Below, piece by piece: positions 28,906 to 39,504 of a stretch of 64,000 nt of DNA. The first letter of the stretch is position 1. Each line of letters begins with the position of its first letter. The position numbers were made by a program, and so were the translations under genes. Source of the DNA: Psychrobacter immobilis (lineage in GTDB: Bacteria; Pseudomonadota; Gammaproteobacteria; Pseudomonadales; Moraxellaceae); NCBI RefSeq assembly GCF_904846225.1, contig NZ_CAJGZJ010000012.1:23730-87729 (forward strand). Reading direction: 5' to 3'. Under the pieces are notes generated by a model. The model did no database searches. It was not told where the DNA came from and was given only the letters and a program-made list of their open reading frames with translations.

Positions 28906-29526
28906 ATGCAAGTACTTTATATTCATCCAGACAACCCACAGCCACGTCTTATTGAACAAGCTGCCGATCTATTGCGCAAAGACCAATTAATCATCTATCC
29001 CACTGATACCAGTTATGCTTTTGGTTGCCGTTTGGGAGCAAAGGATGCGCTAGAAAAGCTTAAACAAATTCGCGAACTCGATGACAAACATCAGTTCACG
29101 TTACTGTGTCGTGACTTGAGCGAAATTGCTAATTACGCCAGTGTCGACAATGTACAATTTAAACAAATAAAAGCACATACGCCAGCACCAATTACTTTTA
29201 TCCTGAATGCCACAAAAGATGTACCGAAAAAACTAGCACATGCCAAGAAAAAGACTATTGGTATTCGCGTGCCGAGCAATCCTATCGCTCAAGCTCTTTT
29301 GGAAGCTATGAATGAGCCGATCTTGACCAGCTCATTAATATTGCCTAACAGAGATGATATTCTTGATGATCCATTTGAGATAGAAGATCTGCTAGGCAAT
29401 CAGATAGACGTTTTGATCAATGCTGGTATAAAAACGACTAAATTGACTACTATTGTAGATATGACCAGCAGCCAGCCCGAAATTATCAGGCAAGGTGCTG
29501 CTAATGTTGATTCATTGTTGCTTTAA
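28906..29526 (+). CDS. yciO: YciO-type Sua5/YrdC-like protein
   Basis: Protein of 206 residues with the YrdC fold. YIHPDNPQPRLIEQA, YPTDTSYAFGCRLGAKDA, FTLLCRDLSEIANYASVDN, and TIGIRVPSNPIAQALLEAM follow E. coli YciO closely. Relatives of the TsaC/Sua5 branch make threonylcarbamoyl-AMP for tRNA t6A; the role of the YciO branch is less certain. AGAGGGA lies before the ATG. It stands alone, 284 bases after epmC. Confidence 0.9.
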   Translation: MQVLYIHPDNPQPRLIEQAADLLRKDQLIIYPTDTSYAFGCRLGAKDALEKLKQIRELDDKHQFTLLCRDLSEIANYASVDNVQFKQIKAHTPAPITFILNATKDVPKKLAHAKKKTIGIRVPSNPIAQALLEAMNEPILTSSLILPNRDDILDDPFEIEDLLGNQIDVLINAGIKTTKLTTIVDMTSSQPEIIRQGAANVDSLLL

Positions 29527-29585
29527 TAAACTAATACTAAAGCACGCCCTCAACCTAGGCGATGATATCTATAGTCAAAAAAATA

Positions 29586-29685
29586 CTAAAAGCACTACAG
29601 TACTGCTGGAATGGATTTTTCGAAGCCTCTGTCTGCAAGGGCACAGCAAGCGAAGAAAACTTATACCAGTAGTACCTGACTATTA
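29586..29685. repeat. Dispersed ~100-bp intergenic repeat, copy B
   Basis: This is the inverted counterpart of 3377-3478. Shared words include CTGCTGGAATGGATTTT, CGAAGCCTCTGTCTGCAA, GCACAGCAAGCGA and TTATACCAGTAGTA. It lies about 25 bases from a miniature element of a different family. Confidence 0.75.
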
Positions 29686-29709
29686 ATGTATCTATTTAAC
29701 TTTTCACCG

Positions 29710-29840
29710 ACTATATATGGGCTAAAAATAACTAAATTTTGCCAAATGTCGTCAAATCGTTCATTAATATCTCGATCTTATTTACGCTATTTTTCTTGCT
29801 TAACTGCAAGTTATCTCATTTTTAAATTGAGGACACGCCC
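29710..29840. repeat. Truncated TA-flanked miniature element
   Basis: Aligns with 46212-46380 in the same orientation from ATGGGCTAAAAATA through TTATCTCATTTTTA to the terminal GGACACGCCC, which is followed by TA. About 30 bases of the left end, including the terminal repeat, are missing. Confidence 0.75.
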
Positions 29841-29861
29841 TACTTAACCAAATTTAAGCAC

Positions 29862-29895
29862 AAAAAAAAGCTCCAATTGAATTGGAGCTTTTTTA
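29862..29895. terminator. Bidirectional terminator at the end of the ribosomal cluster
   Basis: AAAAAAAGCTCCAATT and AATTGGAGCTTTTTT form a perfect hairpin with A and T runs on both sides. It ends the rplQ transcript (-) and could also stop read-through from yciO (+). Confidence 0.9.
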
Positions 29896-29918
29896 TGAAA
29901 TATATCTTTATTGCAAAA

Positions 29919-30278
29919 TTAGTCGCGATCAACCAATTCTACATAAGCCATCGGCGCATTGTCACCATCACGGTAACCACATTTTACGATACGCAAATAA
30001 CCACCTGGACGTGCTTGGTAACGAGGACCTAGCGTGCCAAATAATTTGCCTACCATAGCTTTGCTACGCATACGGCTGAATGCTAAACGACGGTTAGCAA
30101 CGCTGTCTTCTTTAGCCATAGTGATCAATGGCTCGGCAACGCGACGTAGTTCTTTAGCTTTTGGTAAAGTTGTTTTGATCAGTTCATGCTCAAATAATGA
30201 GTTAGTCATGTTCTGAAACATTGCCTTACGATGACTGCCGGTACGACCCAGCTTGACTCCACTCTTACGATGGCGCAT
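29919..30278 (-). CDS. rplQ: 50S ribosomal protein L17
   Basis: Protein of 119 residues starting [17 protein letters not shown], the L17 signature. AAGGA supports ATG 30278; a TTG two codons upstream is less likely. It is the last gene of the alpha operon, 19 bases after rpoA. Confidence 0.97.
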   Translation of the reverse strand: MRHRKSGVKLGRTGSHRKAMFQNMTNSLFEHELIKTTLPKAKELRRVAEPLITMAKEDSVANRRLAFSRMRSKAMVGKLFGTLGPRYQARPGGYLRIVKCGYRDGDNAPMAYVELVDRD

Positions 30279-30297
30279 AGTCAAAAATCCTTAAAGT

Positions 30298-31305
30298 TTA
30301 ACGGCTACGATAAGAAAAGCGATCATCAACACGTAAATCAGCTGGTGGCCAGTTATCTAGGCGCATACCAAGCTCTAAATCTTTAGACGCTAATACGTCT
30401 TTGATTTCAGTTAATGATTTCTTACCAAGATTTGGGGTTTTTAATAGTTCAGTCTCTGAACGTTGTACCAAATCACCGATATAGTAAATGTTTTCAGCTT
30501 TCAAGCAGTTGGCTGAGCGAACCGTTAGTTCAAGATCGTCCACAGGGCGTAATAGCACCGGATCAACCTCTTCTTTTTCTTTCACAGGCTCAGGCGCTTC
30601 TTCAGCTTCTAGGTCAACAAAGATAGAAATCTGTTGTTGTAAAATAGTGGCTGCTTTACGAATTGCTTCTTCTGGATCTATAGTGCCATTAGTTTCAAGC
30701 TCAATGATAAGACGATCAAGATCAGTACGCTGCTCTACACGAGCGTTCTCAACCTGATAAGCAACACGGAGCACAGGACTAAAACTTGCATCAAGTTTTA
30801 AACGTCCAATTGCTTTAGTATCACCATCTTCACGGCGCTGGTTTGCTGGCTCATATCCACGACCCATTACTACACGCAAACGCATCTTAAGATGACCACG
30901 ATCGCTCAATGTACCCAAGACCAATTCTGGATTGATGATGTCTACATTATGCGGCAACGTGATATCTGCAGCAGTAATAGTGCCTGGACCTTGTTTATCC
31001 AAGGTCAAAAATACTTCATTTTGGTCATGAAGCGTGATTGCCAAGCCTTTTAAATTCAAAAGCAGGTCAAGCACATCTTCTTGTAGTCCTTCAAGCGTTG
31101 AGTATTCATGGTCAACACCATCAATCTCAGCTTCAATGACTGCAGCACCAGGTAATGAAGATAACAAGATACGACGTAAGGCATTACCTAGGGTATGCCC
31201 AAAGCCGCGTTCTAACGGTTCGAGCGTGACTTTCGCAATCGTTTCGTTAACCGTATCCACGTTAATGGCATTCGGCGTTAGAAACTCAGTTGCATTTAGC
31301 ATCAT
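30298..31305 (-). CDS. rpoA: RNA polymerase alpha subunit
   Basis: Assembles core RNA polymerase and contacts activators and UP elements. 335 residues. The N-terminal domain has [27 protein letters not shown]. The C-terminal domain, after an acidic Glu/Pro linker, has [18 protein letters not shown] and [25 protein letters not shown] precedes the ATG. It sits between rpsD and rplQ, as in other gammaproteobacteria. Confidence 0.98.
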   Translation of the reverse strand: MMLNATEFLTPNAINVDTVNETIAKVTLEPLERGFGHTLGNALRRILLSSLPGAAVIEAEIDGVDHEYSTLEGLQEDVLDLLLNLKGLAITLHDQNEVFLTLDKQGPGTITAADITLPHNVDIINPELVLGTLSDRGHLKMRLRVVMGRGYEPANQRREDGDTKAIGRLKLDASFSPVLRVAYQVENARVEQRTDLDRLIIELETNGTIDPEEAIRKAATILQQQISIFVDLEAEEAPEPVKEKEEVDPVLLRPVDDLELTVRSANCLKAENIYYIGDLVQRSETELLKTPNLGKKSLTEIKDVLASKDLELGMRLDNWPPADLRVDDRFSYRSR

Positions 31306-31386
31306 GATGTCACCTCGATTTATTAAACTGGTTTAATTAACGCTAATTGCTCAATGCTATTTTCACAACATTGAGCAGTGCGTTAT

Positions 31387-32028
31387 TTATTTAGAGTATA
31401 GCTCAACGATCAAGCTTTCGTTGATTTCAGCAGGTAGATCAATACGATCAGGCGCTTTTTTAAACGTGCCTTGTAGTTTGCTGTGATCAACATCAAGCCA
31501 TTCTGGAATACCACGTTGTGTCGCTAGTTCAATAGCGTTTTTAATACGTAGCTGTTCGCGAGACTTCTCTTGGATAGCGATGACATCACCATCTTGAAGC
31601 TGAATTGATGGAATGTTCACACGAACAAACTCATCACGACCAGCTTTTTTTACCATAACAGTACGATGACTGACTAGCTGACGTGCTTCAGCGCGAGTTG
31701 AGCCAAAGCCCATGCGATATACCACGTTGTCTAGACGGCTCTCAAGCATTGCTAGTAGGTTTTCACCAGTAGCACCGCGCTTACGAGCCGCTTCTTTATA
31801 GTAATTAGCGAACTGACGCTCTAGTACACCGTAAATACGCTTAACTTTTTGCTTTTCACGCAACTGTAAAGCATATTCTGAGGTCTTGTTACGGCTTACA
31901 CCGTGTTGACCTGGTGGACGACCAGCTTTTTTCGTTTTTACATCGTATGGTTTAACGCCAGACTTAAGACCTAAGTCTGTACCTTCACGACGTGATAATT
32001 TAAGTTTTGGTCCAATATAGCGGGCCAT
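31387..32028 (-). CDS. rpsD: 30S ribosomal protein S4
   Basis: Primary 16S rRNA-binding protein of 213 residues starting [24 protein letters not shown]. An S4 RNA-binding domain lies at [21 protein letters not shown]. It is a few residues longer than E. coli S4. In enterobacteria S4 represses the alpha operon; whether that holds here is not shown by the sequence. Confidence 0.97.
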   Translation of the reverse strand: MARYIGPKLKLSRREGTDLGLKSGVKPYDVKTKKAGRPPGQHGVSRNKTSEYALQLREKQKVKRIYGVLERQFANYYKEAARKRGATGENLLAMLESRLDNVVYRMGFGSTRAEARQLVSHRTVMVKKAGRDEFVRVNIPSIQLQDGDVIAIQEKSREQLRIKNAIELATQRGIPEWLDVDHSKLQGTFKKAPDRIDLPAEINESLIVELYSK

Positions 32029-32076
32029 TGTTATGTCTCCTATAAGCTTTTGGGATAAAAAGCTTCGTCTTTAATA

Positions 32077-32466
32077 TTAGACGCGGCGCTTTTTCGGCGC
32101 ACGGCAACCATTGTGTGGGATTGGGGTTACATCAGAGATGCTATTAACTTTATAACCCAATGCACCTAGTGCTCTTACCGCAGACTCACGACCCGGTCCT
32201 GGTCCTTTGACCAAAACGTCGATATTCTTAACACCATATTCTTGAGCCGCTTTACCAGCGACTTCAGCTGCAACCTGAGCTGCAAATGGTGTAGATTTAC
32301 GTGAACCACGGAAGCCTTGTCCACCTGAAGTGGCCCAAGCCAATGCATTACCTTGACGATCGGTAATCGTAACAATGGTGTTATTAAAAGACGCATGGAT
32401 ATGGGCTACGCCCTCCGATACTGAACGACGAGCCACCTTTTTGCGACTGCGAGTGTCTTTTGCCAT
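32077..32466 (-). CDS. rpsK: 30S ribosomal protein S11
   Basis: Protein of 129 residues with [35 protein letters not shown] and the C-terminal [18 protein letters not shown] of S11. It lies 20 bases after rpsM. Confidence 0.97.
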   Translation of the reverse strand: MAKDTRSRKKVARRSVSEGVAHIHASFNNTIVTITDRQGNALAWATSGGQGFRGSRKSTPFAAQVAAEVAGKAAQEYGVKNIDVLVKGPGPGRESAVRALGALGYKVNSISDVTPIPHNGCRAPKKRRV

Positions 32467-32486
32467 CTTTTAGCTTCCTAAGTTAA

Positions 32487-32843
32487 TTATCTTTTGAGAG
32501 GACGTGTCGGACCCTTACGAGTACGAGCATTGTTCTTGGTATTCTGACCTCTAACTGGCAGGTTACGACGATGACGGATGCCACGGTAACAACCAAGATC
32601 AACTAAACGCTTAATATTCATTGAAACTTCACGACGAAGATCACCTTCGGTCATGTAATTTGCAATTTGTGCACGGATAGCATCTAACTGTGTATCATCT
32701 AACTGACTAACTTTAGTAGTAGGGGCAATGCCAACTGCTTCTAAGATTTTCTGAGCAGTGGTACGACCTACACCAAAGATGTAAGTTAGTGAAATAACAG
32801 CATGCTTATTATCCGGAATGTTTACGCCGGCAATACGAGCCAT
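32487..32843 (-). CDS. rpsM: 30S ribosomal protein S13
   Basis: Protein of 118 residues starting [24 protein letters not shown], with GLPVRGQ-type [18 protein letters not shown] at the C-terminus. The open frame extends upstream to 32870, but GGAGAG before MARIAG fixes the start at 32843. First gene of the alpha-operon part; a 251-base gap with a hairpin separates it from rpmJ. Confidence 0.97.
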   Translation of the reverse strand: MARIAGVNIPDNKHAVISLTYIFGVGRTTAQKILEAVGIAPTTKVSQLDDTQLDAIRAQIANYMTEGDLRREVSMNIKRLVDLGCYRGIRHRRNLPVRGQNTKNNARTRKGPTRPLKR

Positions 32844-33011
32844 TGATTTCTCTCCATTAAAGAAAAACAAGCTTATCTAGCGATAAGGGATCATTCTTCA
32901 GATTTGTTGCTGTCAATACTAAAAATTTTATAATCTCAATCTCTATTTTGGTCTAATAACCGACTTATTTTCGATTGTATTATAAAAGATTTTGCATAAA
33001 CTACGGCAAGT

Positions 33012-33033
33012 GGCGGATGATATCGCATCCGCC
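33012..33033. other. Hairpin in the rpmJ-rpsM gap
   Basis: GGCGGATG and CATCCGCC form a perfect eight-base-pair stem with a six-base loop between rpmJ and rpsM. In the direction of transcription (minus) no U-run follows, so it is not a classic terminator there. It may be an RNA processing or regulatory structure ahead of the alpha operon. Confidence 0.5.
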
Positions 33034-33094
33034 GTTATTTTTCAAGTATTAATTATAATAGTAACAAAAGCCTAAGGCTCAATGATACTAGATA

Positions 33095-33211
33095 TTAACC
33101 TTGACGTTGCTTGTGGCGAGGTTCTGCTGTACAGATAATATGTACACGACCTTTACGGCGCACAACTTTACAGCTACCACAAATTTTCTTAACTGATGCT
33201 TGAACTTTCAT
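33095..33211 (-). CDS. rpmJ: 50S ribosomal protein L36
   Basis: Short gene of 38 codons. The product begins [20 protein letters not shown] and ends HKQRQG, with the zinc-binding CGSC, a later Cys (IICTAE) and a His, typical of the C+ form of L36. AAGGAG lies before the ATG. It is the last gene of the spc operon, directly after secY. Confidence 0.96.
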   Translation of the reverse strand: MKVQASVKKICGSCKVVRRKGRVHIICTAEPRHKQRQG

Positions 33212-33242
33212 AGCATGCTCCTTGAAATATCGTACCACTCAT

Positions 33243-34589
33243 TTAATGTTGAGTAGGCGATTGAATTAACGTCTGATCATGATATTGATGGGTCATCAAA
33301 TGCGCTTGTATCTGCGAAATGAAATCCATTACCACAACCACCATAATCAGTAAAGACGTACCACCAAGTTGGAACGGTACACCAAACGATGACTGGACGA
33401 CCATAGGCATTAAACAAATAACCGTCATATACATCGCGCCAATAAAGGTCAGTCGGTTTAATACATGATCGAGGTAACGCTGAGTTTGTTGTCCTGGGCG
33501 AATACCTGGAATATAAGCACCACTACGTTTAAGGTTTTCAGCTACTTCACGCGGACTGAATACTAATGCCGTATAAAAATAACAGAAGAAAATAATCATC
33601 GCACCGAACAGTACCAAATATAGCGGTTGCCCTGGAGACAATACTAATGCCATATTTTGTAATATCGTTTGTGTAAAGGTAGGATCAGTAGATTGACCAA
33701 CCCACTGCCCTAAACTTGCTGGAAACAACAGTAAAGAACTGGCAAAAATAGCAGGAATAACCCCCGCCATATTAAGCTTCAACGGCAAATGTGACTGCTG
33801 CTGAGCATAAATCTTGCGACCTTGTTGTTGCTTTTGCGCATAGTTTACAGGTACACGGCGCTGAGCACGTTCAATATAAACGATACCAGCAGTGACAGCT
33901 ATACCTAATAACACAAAAATGAACAGTACAATCAAGTTCATCTGACCTTGATTGACTTGTTCGATAGACTGCGAAATCATACCTGGCGTACCAGCCACAA
34001 TACTCGCAAAAATGAGCATTGAGATACCATTACCAACACCACGTTCTGTAATCTGCTCACCAAGCCACATTAAAAACATAGCGCCTGCTACTAAAGAAGT
34101 AACAGCGGGAATATAAAAAGTAAGGCCAGCAGATAGGGTAAGATTCTGACTGATTAAACCAGCACACATTCCTAATGACTGTACTAGTGCTAAACCAAGT
34201 GTCCCTTGACGGGTATATTTGTTTAACTTACGTCGTCCCGCTTCACCCTCTTTTTTGAGGGCTTCCAGCGATGGCAGTACTGCAGACATCATCTGTACAA
34301 TAATAGATGCTGAGATATATGGCATAATACCAAGAGCCATGATAGACATACGTTCTAGTGCACCACCTGAGAACATATTAAACATGCTCAGAATGGTATT
34401 TTCGTTGCGCGAAAACAGATCAGCCAAATTAACCGGATTAATACCCGGTACTGGAATATGTGACCCTAAACGATAAACAATCAATGCGCCGATTAAAAAT
34501 AATAAACGCGCCCATAACTCATCATACTTACGTATGAATGCAAGTGGATTGAGCGGTATACCAGCCGATGACATTGATTGTTTTGACAC
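33243..34589 (-). CDS. secY: Preprotein translocase channel subunit SecY
   Basis: Forms the inner-membrane Sec channel with SecE and SecG. About 448 residues and ten hydrophobic segments. [40 protein letters not shown] and [17 protein letters not shown] are SecY landmarks. The open frame runs back into rplO, but GAGGAG seven bases before a GTG at 34589 indicates that GTG as the start, five bases after the rplO stop region. Located between rplO and rpmJ as usual. Confidence 0.95.
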   Translation of the reverse strand: MSKQSMSSAGIPLNPLAFIRKYDELWARLLFLIGALIVYRLGSHIPVPGINPVNLADLFSRNENTILSMFNMFSGGALERMSIMALGIMPYISASIIVQMMSAVLPSLEALKKEGEAGRRKLNKYTRQGTLGLALVQSLGMCAGLISQNLTLSAGLTFYIPAVTSLVAGAMFLMWLGEQITERGVGNGISMLIFASIVAGTPGMISQSIEQVNQGQMNLIVLFIFVLLGIAVTAGIVYIERAQRRVPVNYAQKQQQGRKIYAQQQSHLPLKLNMAGVIPAIFASSLLLFPASLGQWVGQSTDPTFTQTILQNMALVLSPGQPLYLVLFGAMIIFFCYFYTALVFSPREVAENLKRSGAYIPGIRPGQQTQRYLDHVLNRLTFIGAMYMTVICLMPMVVQSSFGVPFQLGGTSLLIMVVVVMDFISQIQAHLMTHQYHDQTLIQSPTQH

Positions 34590-34593
34590 GTTA

Positions 34594-35034
34594 CTACTCC
34601 TCGATGCTACCACCAGCAGCTTCGATTGCTTGCTTAGCGCCTTTAGTTACTTTGATACCTTTAAAAGTATAAGCTTTAGTAACTTCGCCTGACAACATAA
34701 CACGAGCACGCTTCATATCATGACGGATAAGGTTAGCAGCTTTAAGTGTTGCAACGCTAACGATATCGCCTTCAATTTTATTCAATTCAGACAAACGCAC
34801 TTCAGCAGTCTTCATTGCCATTTTACTGGTAAAACCAAATTTTGGTAGGCGACGATACAAAGGCATTTGACCACCTTCAAATCCTGAGCGAATGCTAGAA
34901 CCTGAACGAGATTTCTGACCTTTTACACCACGACCACCAGTTTTACCAAGACCTGAACCGATACCACGACCACGACGTTGGGCAGTTTTCTTTGCGCCAA
35001 CACCTGGTGATAATTCATTTAATCTAAGACCCAT
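34594..35034 (-). CDS. rplO: 50S ribosomal protein L15
   Basis: Protein of 146 residues starting [20 protein letters not shown], with the Gly/Arg-rich [21 protein letters not shown] of L15. Its ATG overlaps the rpmD stop by one base (TAATG). Confidence 0.97.
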   Translation of the reverse strand: MGLRLNELSPGVGAKKTAQRRGRGIGSGLGKTGGRGVKGQKSRSGSSIRSGFEGGQMPLYRRLPKFGFTSKMAMKTAEVRLSELNKIEGDIVSVATLKAANLIRHDMKRARVMLSGEVTKAYTFKGIKVTKGAKQAIEAAGGSIEE

Positions 35035-35213
35035 TACGCTTCCTCCACTTTTACCATGTAGTTGACGCGATTAACCATACCACGTGTTGAAGGAGTATCT
35101 TCTACTTCAACAGTATGATTAATACGACGTAAACCCAATCCTTTCAAGCTCGCTTTGTGGCTCTTTAGGCGATGGGCACCCGATTTAAATTGAGTGACTT
35201 TCATTTTTTTCAT
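35034..35213 (-). CDS. rpmD: 50S ribosomal protein L30
   Basis: Gene of 59 codons. The product reads [20 protein letters not shown], then [19 protein letters not shown] and a C-terminal [10 protein letters not shown], matching L30. AGGTGA lies before the ATG. Its stop overlaps the rplO start. It sits between rpsE and rplO as expected for the spc operon. Confidence 0.95.
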   Translation of the reverse strand: MKKMKVTQFKSGAHRLKSHKASLKGLGLRRINHTVEVEDTPSTRGMVNRVNYMVKVEEA

Positions 35214-35233
35214 CGTAACTCACCTAGTCTAAG

Positions 35234-35749
35234 TTAACCCAAGATTTCGTCTACAGATTTACCACGTTTAGCTGCCATCTTCTCTGGAGTTGACATATCA
35301 CGTAAACCGTTAAACGTTGCACGAACAACGTTAGCAGTATTGGTAGAACCATAACATTTAGTCAAAACATCTTTGACACCAGCAACTTCTAATACAGCAC
35401 GCATTGCGCCACCAGCGATTACGCCAGTACCTTCAGATGCAGGTTGCATATAGACTTTACTTGCGCCATGACGTGCTTTGATTGGATGATACAAAGTTGC
35501 ATCATTAAGCTCAACAGTAATCATATTACGTTTGGCAGCTTCTAGTGCTTTCTGAATAGCAGCTGGCACTTCACGTGCTTTACCGCGACCAAAACCAACA
35601 CGACCATTGCCATCACCCACTACGGTCAACGCAGTGAAAGAGAAAATACGACCACCTTTAACAACTTTTGCAACGCGATCAACGGTAACTAAGCGTTCTA
35701 CTAGACCGTCAGTCTGTTCATTTTTATCATTTTTATCATTTCTAGCCAT
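35234..35749 (-). CDS. rpsE: 30S ribosomal protein S5
   Basis: Protein of 171 residues with an Asn/Lys/Asp-rich start, the S5 double-stranded RNA-binding domain ([23 protein letters not shown]), and [19 protein letters not shown] and [12 protein letters not shown]. It lies two bases after rplR. Confidence 0.97.
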   Translation of the reverse strand: MARNDKNDKNEQTDGLVERLVTVDRVAKVVKGGRIFSFTALTVVGDGNGRVGFGRGKAREVPAAIQKALEAAKRNMITVELNDATLYHPIKARHGASKVYMQPASEGTGVIAGGAMRAVLEVAGVKDVLTKCYGSTNTANVVRATFNGLRDMSTPEKMAAKRGKSVDEILG

Positions 35750-35751
35750 GA

Positions 35752-36102
35752 TTAAAACTCCAATCCATTTTCGCGAGCAGCTTCTGCTAAAGCTTTAACT
35801 CGACCATGATATTTAAAACCACTACGGTCAAAGGCAACTTTAGTTATGCCAGCTGCTTTTGCGCGTTCTGCGATCATTTGGCCTACAGACGTGGCTGCAT
35901 CAGCATTACCAGTCGCGCCTGAACGCAAGCTGCCGTCCAAGGTAGATGCCTGAGCAATCACTTCACCACCGTTCGGAGAGATAATCTGGGCATAAATATG
36001 TTTTGGCGTGCGGTTAACCGTTAAGCGATGAGCGCCTAAGACACGGATATGCGCGCGGGTTTTCTTAGCTCGACGCAGACGAGCTGCTTTTTTATCAAAC
36101 AT
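35752..36102 (-). CDS. rplR: 50S ribosomal protein L18
   Basis: 5S rRNA-binding protein of 116 residues starting [20 protein letters not shown], with the C-terminal [25 protein letters not shown]. Confidence 0.97.
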   Translation of the reverse strand: MFDKKAARLRRAKKTRAHIRVLGAHRLTVNRTPKHIYAQIISPNGGEVIAQASTLDGSLRSGATGNADAATSVGQMIAERAKAAGITKVAFDRSGFKYHGRVKALAEAARENGLEF

Positions 36103-36113
36103 TTCAACTCACC

Positions 36114-36647
36114 TTATTTTTTCTTAGCTTCTTTGCGAATCACATGCTCGTCAGTATAACGAATACCTTTACCTTTATAAGGCTCAGGTGGGCGGAAACC
36201 ACGGATGTTAGCCGCTGCTTGACCAAGCTGCTGTTTATTGTTTGATTTCAAAACAATTTCAGTTTGCGTTGGGGTTTCAGCTGATACACCTTCAGGCAAC
36301 GTGTATTCTACTGGATGAGAATAACCAACGTTTAAAGTTACCTTGTTACCAGTAACTTGTGCGCGATAACCAACACCAATTAACTGAAGACGTCTTTCAA
36401 AGCCTTCGTTCACACCCTTAACATAGTTATTAAGTAGAGCGCGCATGGTGCCAGTGTGCATCATAGCTTCTTTTGAATCGACTGTAGGTGAGAAAATGAT
36501 AGCATCATCTTCCTGTTTCAGCTCGACCAATTCATGCAGGCGTAAAGACAAATTGCCGTTCTTGCCTTTAACTTCGACCTGCCGATCGTTCAAAGTAACG
36601 CTTACACCATTTGGTAGCGTCACTGGGGCTTTAGCCACACGAGACAT
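36114..36647 (-). CDS. rplF: 50S ribosomal protein L6
   Basis: Protein of 177 residues starting [20 protein letters not shown], with the C-terminal [20 protein letters not shown] signature. It is separated from rpsH by 223 bases, an unusual gap inside the spc operon that holds a terminator-like hairpin. Confidence 0.97.
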   Translation of the reverse strand: MSRVAKAPVTLPNGVSVTLNDRQVEVKGKNGNLSLRLHELVELKQEDDAIIFSPTVDSKEAMMHTGTMRALLNNYVKGVNEGFERRLQLIGVGYRAQVTGNKVTLNVGYSHPVEYTLPEGVSAETPTQTEIVLKSNNKQQLGQAAANIRGFRPPEPYKGKGIRYTDEHVIRKEAKKK

Positions 36648-36681
36648 AGGAATATTCCTTAAAAAATTAACTTCTTTATAT

Positions 36682-36719
36682 TAGCGAAAAAACTAACAGG
36701 CTAAAAAGCCTGCTAGTTT
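36682..36719 (-). terminator. Terminator-like hairpin inside the spc operon (rpsH-rplF gap)
   Basis: AACTAACAGGCT and AGCCTGCTAGTT form a stem with one mismatch and a short loop. On the minus strand the stem is followed by a TTTTTT run. It lies ~150 bases after rpsH and ~40 bases before rplF, so it could partly terminate or attenuate transcription of the distal spc genes. Confidence 0.6.
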
Positions 36720-36870
36720 AGCATAATTGTTCCCATTAAACATCATTCAATTTTATCAACTTCAAATGCTTAGCTTTCTTAAAACTTATCATGAATTATT
36801 ATAAATTCAGAAAAGCTTTAAGGGGTTCAAATAGACTTTATCGTCTCATTACCAATAGCATATATGCTAA

Positions 36871-37269
36871 TTAGGCAACGAATGCAACGATTTCACCACC
36901 GATACCAGCAGCACGTGCAGCACGATCACTCATGATACCTTGGCTAGTTGATACGATAGCAACACCCATACCTTGCTTAACAGTAGGGATAGCGTCTTTA
37001 CCGCGATGCTGGCGTAAACCAGGACGGCTAAAACGTTGAATAGTTTCGATGACAGCTTTGCCTTCGAAGTATTTTAATTTGATAGATAGGGTTGCTTTGT
37101 TGTTATCTTCTGCAGTAACAACAGCGCTCGCTACATAACCTTCGCTAACCAGTAAATCAGCAATTGATTTACGTAATTTAGAGCTCGGCATTGCTACCGA
37201 TACTTTGTTAGCCATTTGTGCGTTACGAATACGGGTTAGCATATCCCCAACGGTATCTTGCATACTCAT
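36871..37269 (-). CDS. rpsH: 30S ribosomal protein S8
   Basis: Protein of 132 residues starting [22 protein letters not shown], with the C-terminal GEIVAFVA region of S8. AAGGAG is seven bases before the ATG. In E. coli S8 represses the spc operon. Confidence 0.97.
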   Translation of the reverse strand: MSMQDTVGDMLTRIRNAQMANKVSVAMPSSKLRKSIADLLVSEGYVASAVVTAEDNNKATLSIKLKYFEGKAVIETIQRFSRPGLRQHRGKDAIPTVKQGMGVAIVSTSQGIMSDRAARAAGIGGEIVAFVA

Positions 37270-37280
37270 ATAGTTACTCC

Positions 37281-37586
37281 TTACCAGCTTGCTTTACGAA
37301 CACCAGGCACATCGCCTTGCATGACACGCTCACGCAGCATATTGCGTGATAAGCCAAACTTGCGGAAGTAACCATGAGGACGACCGGTGATAGCACAACG
37401 ATTGCGCAGACGTACTGGTGATGAATTACGTGGAAGAGCTTGTAGCTCTAACATTGCTTCCATACGAGTTTCGTCACTTGCAGTCATATCACTGATAGTT
37501 TCTTTTAGCTTGATACGCTTTTCAGCATATTTAGCAACCATTTTTTCGCGCTTTAATTCGCGGTTAATCATGCTCTTCTTTGCCAT
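37281..37586 (-). CDS. rpsN: 30S ribosomal protein S14 (zinc-independent type)
   Basis: Protein of 101 residues with [32 protein letters not shown]. It lacks the CxxC...CxxC of the short S14 form and has the longer length of the zinc-independent form. Confidence 0.97.
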   Translation of the reverse strand: MAKKSMINRELKREKMVAKYAEKRIKLKETISDMTASDETRMEAMLELQALPRNSSPVRLRNRCAITGRPHGYFRKFGLSRNMLRERVMQGDVPGVRKASW

Positions 37587-37598
37587 AACGTCTTTACC

Positions 37599-38141
37599 TT
37601 ATTTAAATGGGAAGCCGAATGCTTTAAGCAACGCACGACCTTCTTCATCAGATTGAGCTGACGTGGTGATTGTCACATCCATACCGCGAATACGATCAAT
37701 CTTGTCAAAATCTACTTCTGGGAATACGATTTGTTCTTTGATACCCAATGAGTAGTTACCACGTCCGTCAAAGGCTTTAGGTGAAAAACCGCGGAAATCA
37801 CGAATACGAGGAATTGCAATGGCAACGAGACGATCTAAAAATTCGTACATTTGCTCACCGCGTAGCGTTACTTTACAGCCAATTGGCCATTCTTCACGAA
37901 TCTTAAAGCCAGCAACTGATTTACGCGCTTTGGTGACAACAGGCTTTTGACCAGCAATCGCGGTCATATCAGCTACAGCACCTTCAAGCAATTTCTTGTC
38001 TTGAGACGCGCCGCCAACACCCATATTAAGTGTGATTTTAGTGATTTTAGGCACTTGCATCACATTTGCCAAACCAAGCTCTTCTTTGATTTGCTGCTTT
38101 AGTTCTTCGTTATATAAAGATTTTAATCTTGCCATTACCAT
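37599..38141 (-). CDS. rplE: 50S ribosomal protein L5
   Basis: 5S rRNA-binding protein of ~180 residues with [17 protein letters not shown] and [21 protein letters not shown]. Two possible ATGs (38141 and 38135) are two codons apart; AAGG fits the first, while most L5 proteins begin MARLK at the second. Confidence 0.96.
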   Translation of the reverse strand: MVMARLKSLYNEELKQQIKEELGLANVMQVPKITKITLNMGVGGASQDKKLLEGAVADMTAIAGQKPVVTKARKSVAGFKIREEWPIGCKVTLRGEQMYEFLDRLVAIAIPRIRDFRGFSPKAFDGRGNYSLGIKEQIVFPEVDFDKIDRIRGMDVTITTSAQSDEEGRALLKAFGFPFK

Positions 38142-38156
38142 TACACCCTTAGTGTC

Positions 38157-38474
38157 TTACGCAGTCGCCACTACTTCACCGCTTGAACGATAGACGCGTT
38201 GTTTGTTGCCGTCTTCGCCAAACTGATAAGTAATACGGTCTGCTTTTTGGGTTTGCGCATTTAATATTGCGACATTTGAGATATGCAGAAAAGCTTCTTG
38301 CTTAAGAATACCGCCTTCAACGCCAGTTGCCTGATTTGGCTTCTGATGTTTAGTGACAATATTAATGCCTTCAACTTTAATACGATCGTTTTTTACAGCT
38401 TGTACAGTACCTTGCTTGCCTTTGTCTTTCCCAGCAATCACGATAACTGTATCGCCTTTACGTAATTTTGACAT
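38157..38474 (-). CDS. rplX: 50S ribosomal protein L24
   Basis: Protein of 105 residues starting MSKLRKGDTVIVIAGKDKGK, the KOW motif of L24. It lies eight bases after rplN. Confidence 0.97.
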   Translation of the reverse strand: MSKLRKGDTVIVIAGKDKGKQGTVQAVKNDRIKVEGINIVTKHQKPNQATGVEGGILKQEAFLHISNVAILNAQTQKADRITYQFGEDGNKQRVYRSSGEVVATA

Positions 38475-38482
38475 GGATTACC

Positions 38483-38851
38483 TCACAATACTTCTGGTGC
38501 TAGTGATACAATTTTCATAAACTGATCACCACGTAGTTCACGAGTTACCGGTCCAAAAATACGAGTTGCAATCGGCGCTTTGTTTTGATTCAACAATACC
38601 GCAGCATTGTCATCAAAACGTAACACAGAACCATCAGGACGACGAACGCCTTTTTTGGTACGTACAACTACTGCATTCATCACGTCGCCTTTTTTAACAC
38701 GACCACGCGGAATGGCTTCTTTAACCGTTACTTTAATAATGTCGCCAACTGATGCATAACGACGATGAGAGCCACCCAGTACTTTAATGCACTGAACTCG
38801 CCTTGCACCGCTATTGTCTGCAACTTCCAGCATTGACTCAACCTGAATCAT
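38483..38851 (-). CDS. rplN: 50S ribosomal protein L14
   Basis: Protein of 122 residues starting [20 protein letters not shown]. The open frame reaches 38977, but GGAG seven bases before ATG 38851 and the family length decide the start. First gene of the spc operon; the 183-base gap to rpsQ is the likely spc leader or promoter region. Confidence 0.97.
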   Translation of the reverse strand: MIQVESMLEVADNSGARRVQCIKVLGGSHRRYASVGDIIKVTVKEAIPRGRVKKGDVMNAVVVRTKKGVRRPDGSVLRFDDNAAVLLNQNKAPIATRIFGPVTRELRGDQFMKIVSLAPEVL

Positions 38852-39034
38852 AGCGTTACTCCACACGTATGAGCAATAAAAACCAGTTGCTGCCGCTAGC
38901 ACAGTATGAGTAGTCGGCATTTTAATATTAATAAACCGCTGCTTACTCTTAATGTAAGTGATATACGCTCGGCGCAATCAGCATCCTTAAAAAGGCGGCT
39001 ATTTTAACAGCTTCTGGCTTTTAATGCAATTTAC

Positions 39035-39310
39035 TTAGATTTTTTCTACTTTTTCAACCACATCAACCAAAGTCCAAGACTTGGTTTTTGAGATTGGACG
39101 CGTTTCTTTGATGCGGACAAGATCGCCTTGTTGGCAAACATTATTCTCATCATGGGCTTTGATTTTTGTAGAACGACGAAGCTGTTTGCCATACAAAGGA
39201 TGACGAACCAGACGCTCAATCAAAACTGTGATGGACTTATCCATCTTGTCGCTGACAACTCGTCCTGTCAATACGCTAGCATTGGTAGCTGTTTGATTGT
39301 TATCGCTCAT
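39035..39310 (-). CDS. rpsQ: 30S ribosomal protein S17
   Basis: Protein of 91 residues with [20 protein letters not shown] and [19 protein letters not shown]. Its ATG overlaps the rpmC stop by four bases. Last gene of the S10 operon. Confidence 0.97.
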   Translation of the reverse strand: MSDNNQTATNASVLTGRVVSDKMDKSITVLIERLVRHPLYGKQLRRSTKIKAHDENNVCQQGDLVRIKETRPISKTKSWTLVDVVEKVEKI

Positions 39311-39504
39311 GAGTCGCCTCGTTGTTTCTCGTTAATCAAAGTCTGAATCTGAGCAATCGCACGACGATTGCCTCTGACTTCATGGGTATTACCCAACTGA
39401 CCAGTTGCTTTAGCCATACGAATACGGAAAGCATCAAGTTGCTTTTCATCAAGTAACTGGGTCAGTTCTTCTAATGATTTATCACGTAATTCACTGATCT
39501 TCAT
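39307..39504 (-). CDS. rpmC: 50S ribosomal protein L29
   Basis: Protein of 65 residues starting [20 protein letters not shown], with the usual helical hairpin composition. It overlaps both rplP (one base) and rpsQ. Confidence 0.97.
   Translation of the reverse strand: MKISELRDKSLEELTQLLDEKQLDAFRIRMAKATGQLGNTHEVRGNRRAIAQIQTLINEKQRGDS

Larger units (their letters stand above)
29527..29918. other. Repeat-rich intergenic region after yciO
   Basis: No gene is visible in these 392 bases. The region holds repeat copy B (29586-29685), a truncated miniature element (29710-29840), and a bidirectional terminator (29862-29895). Confidence 0.65.

Noticed and set aside
38852..38977. N-terminal extension of L14
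   Set aside because: L14 is a highly conserved 122-residue protein and GGAG marks the ATG at 38851.
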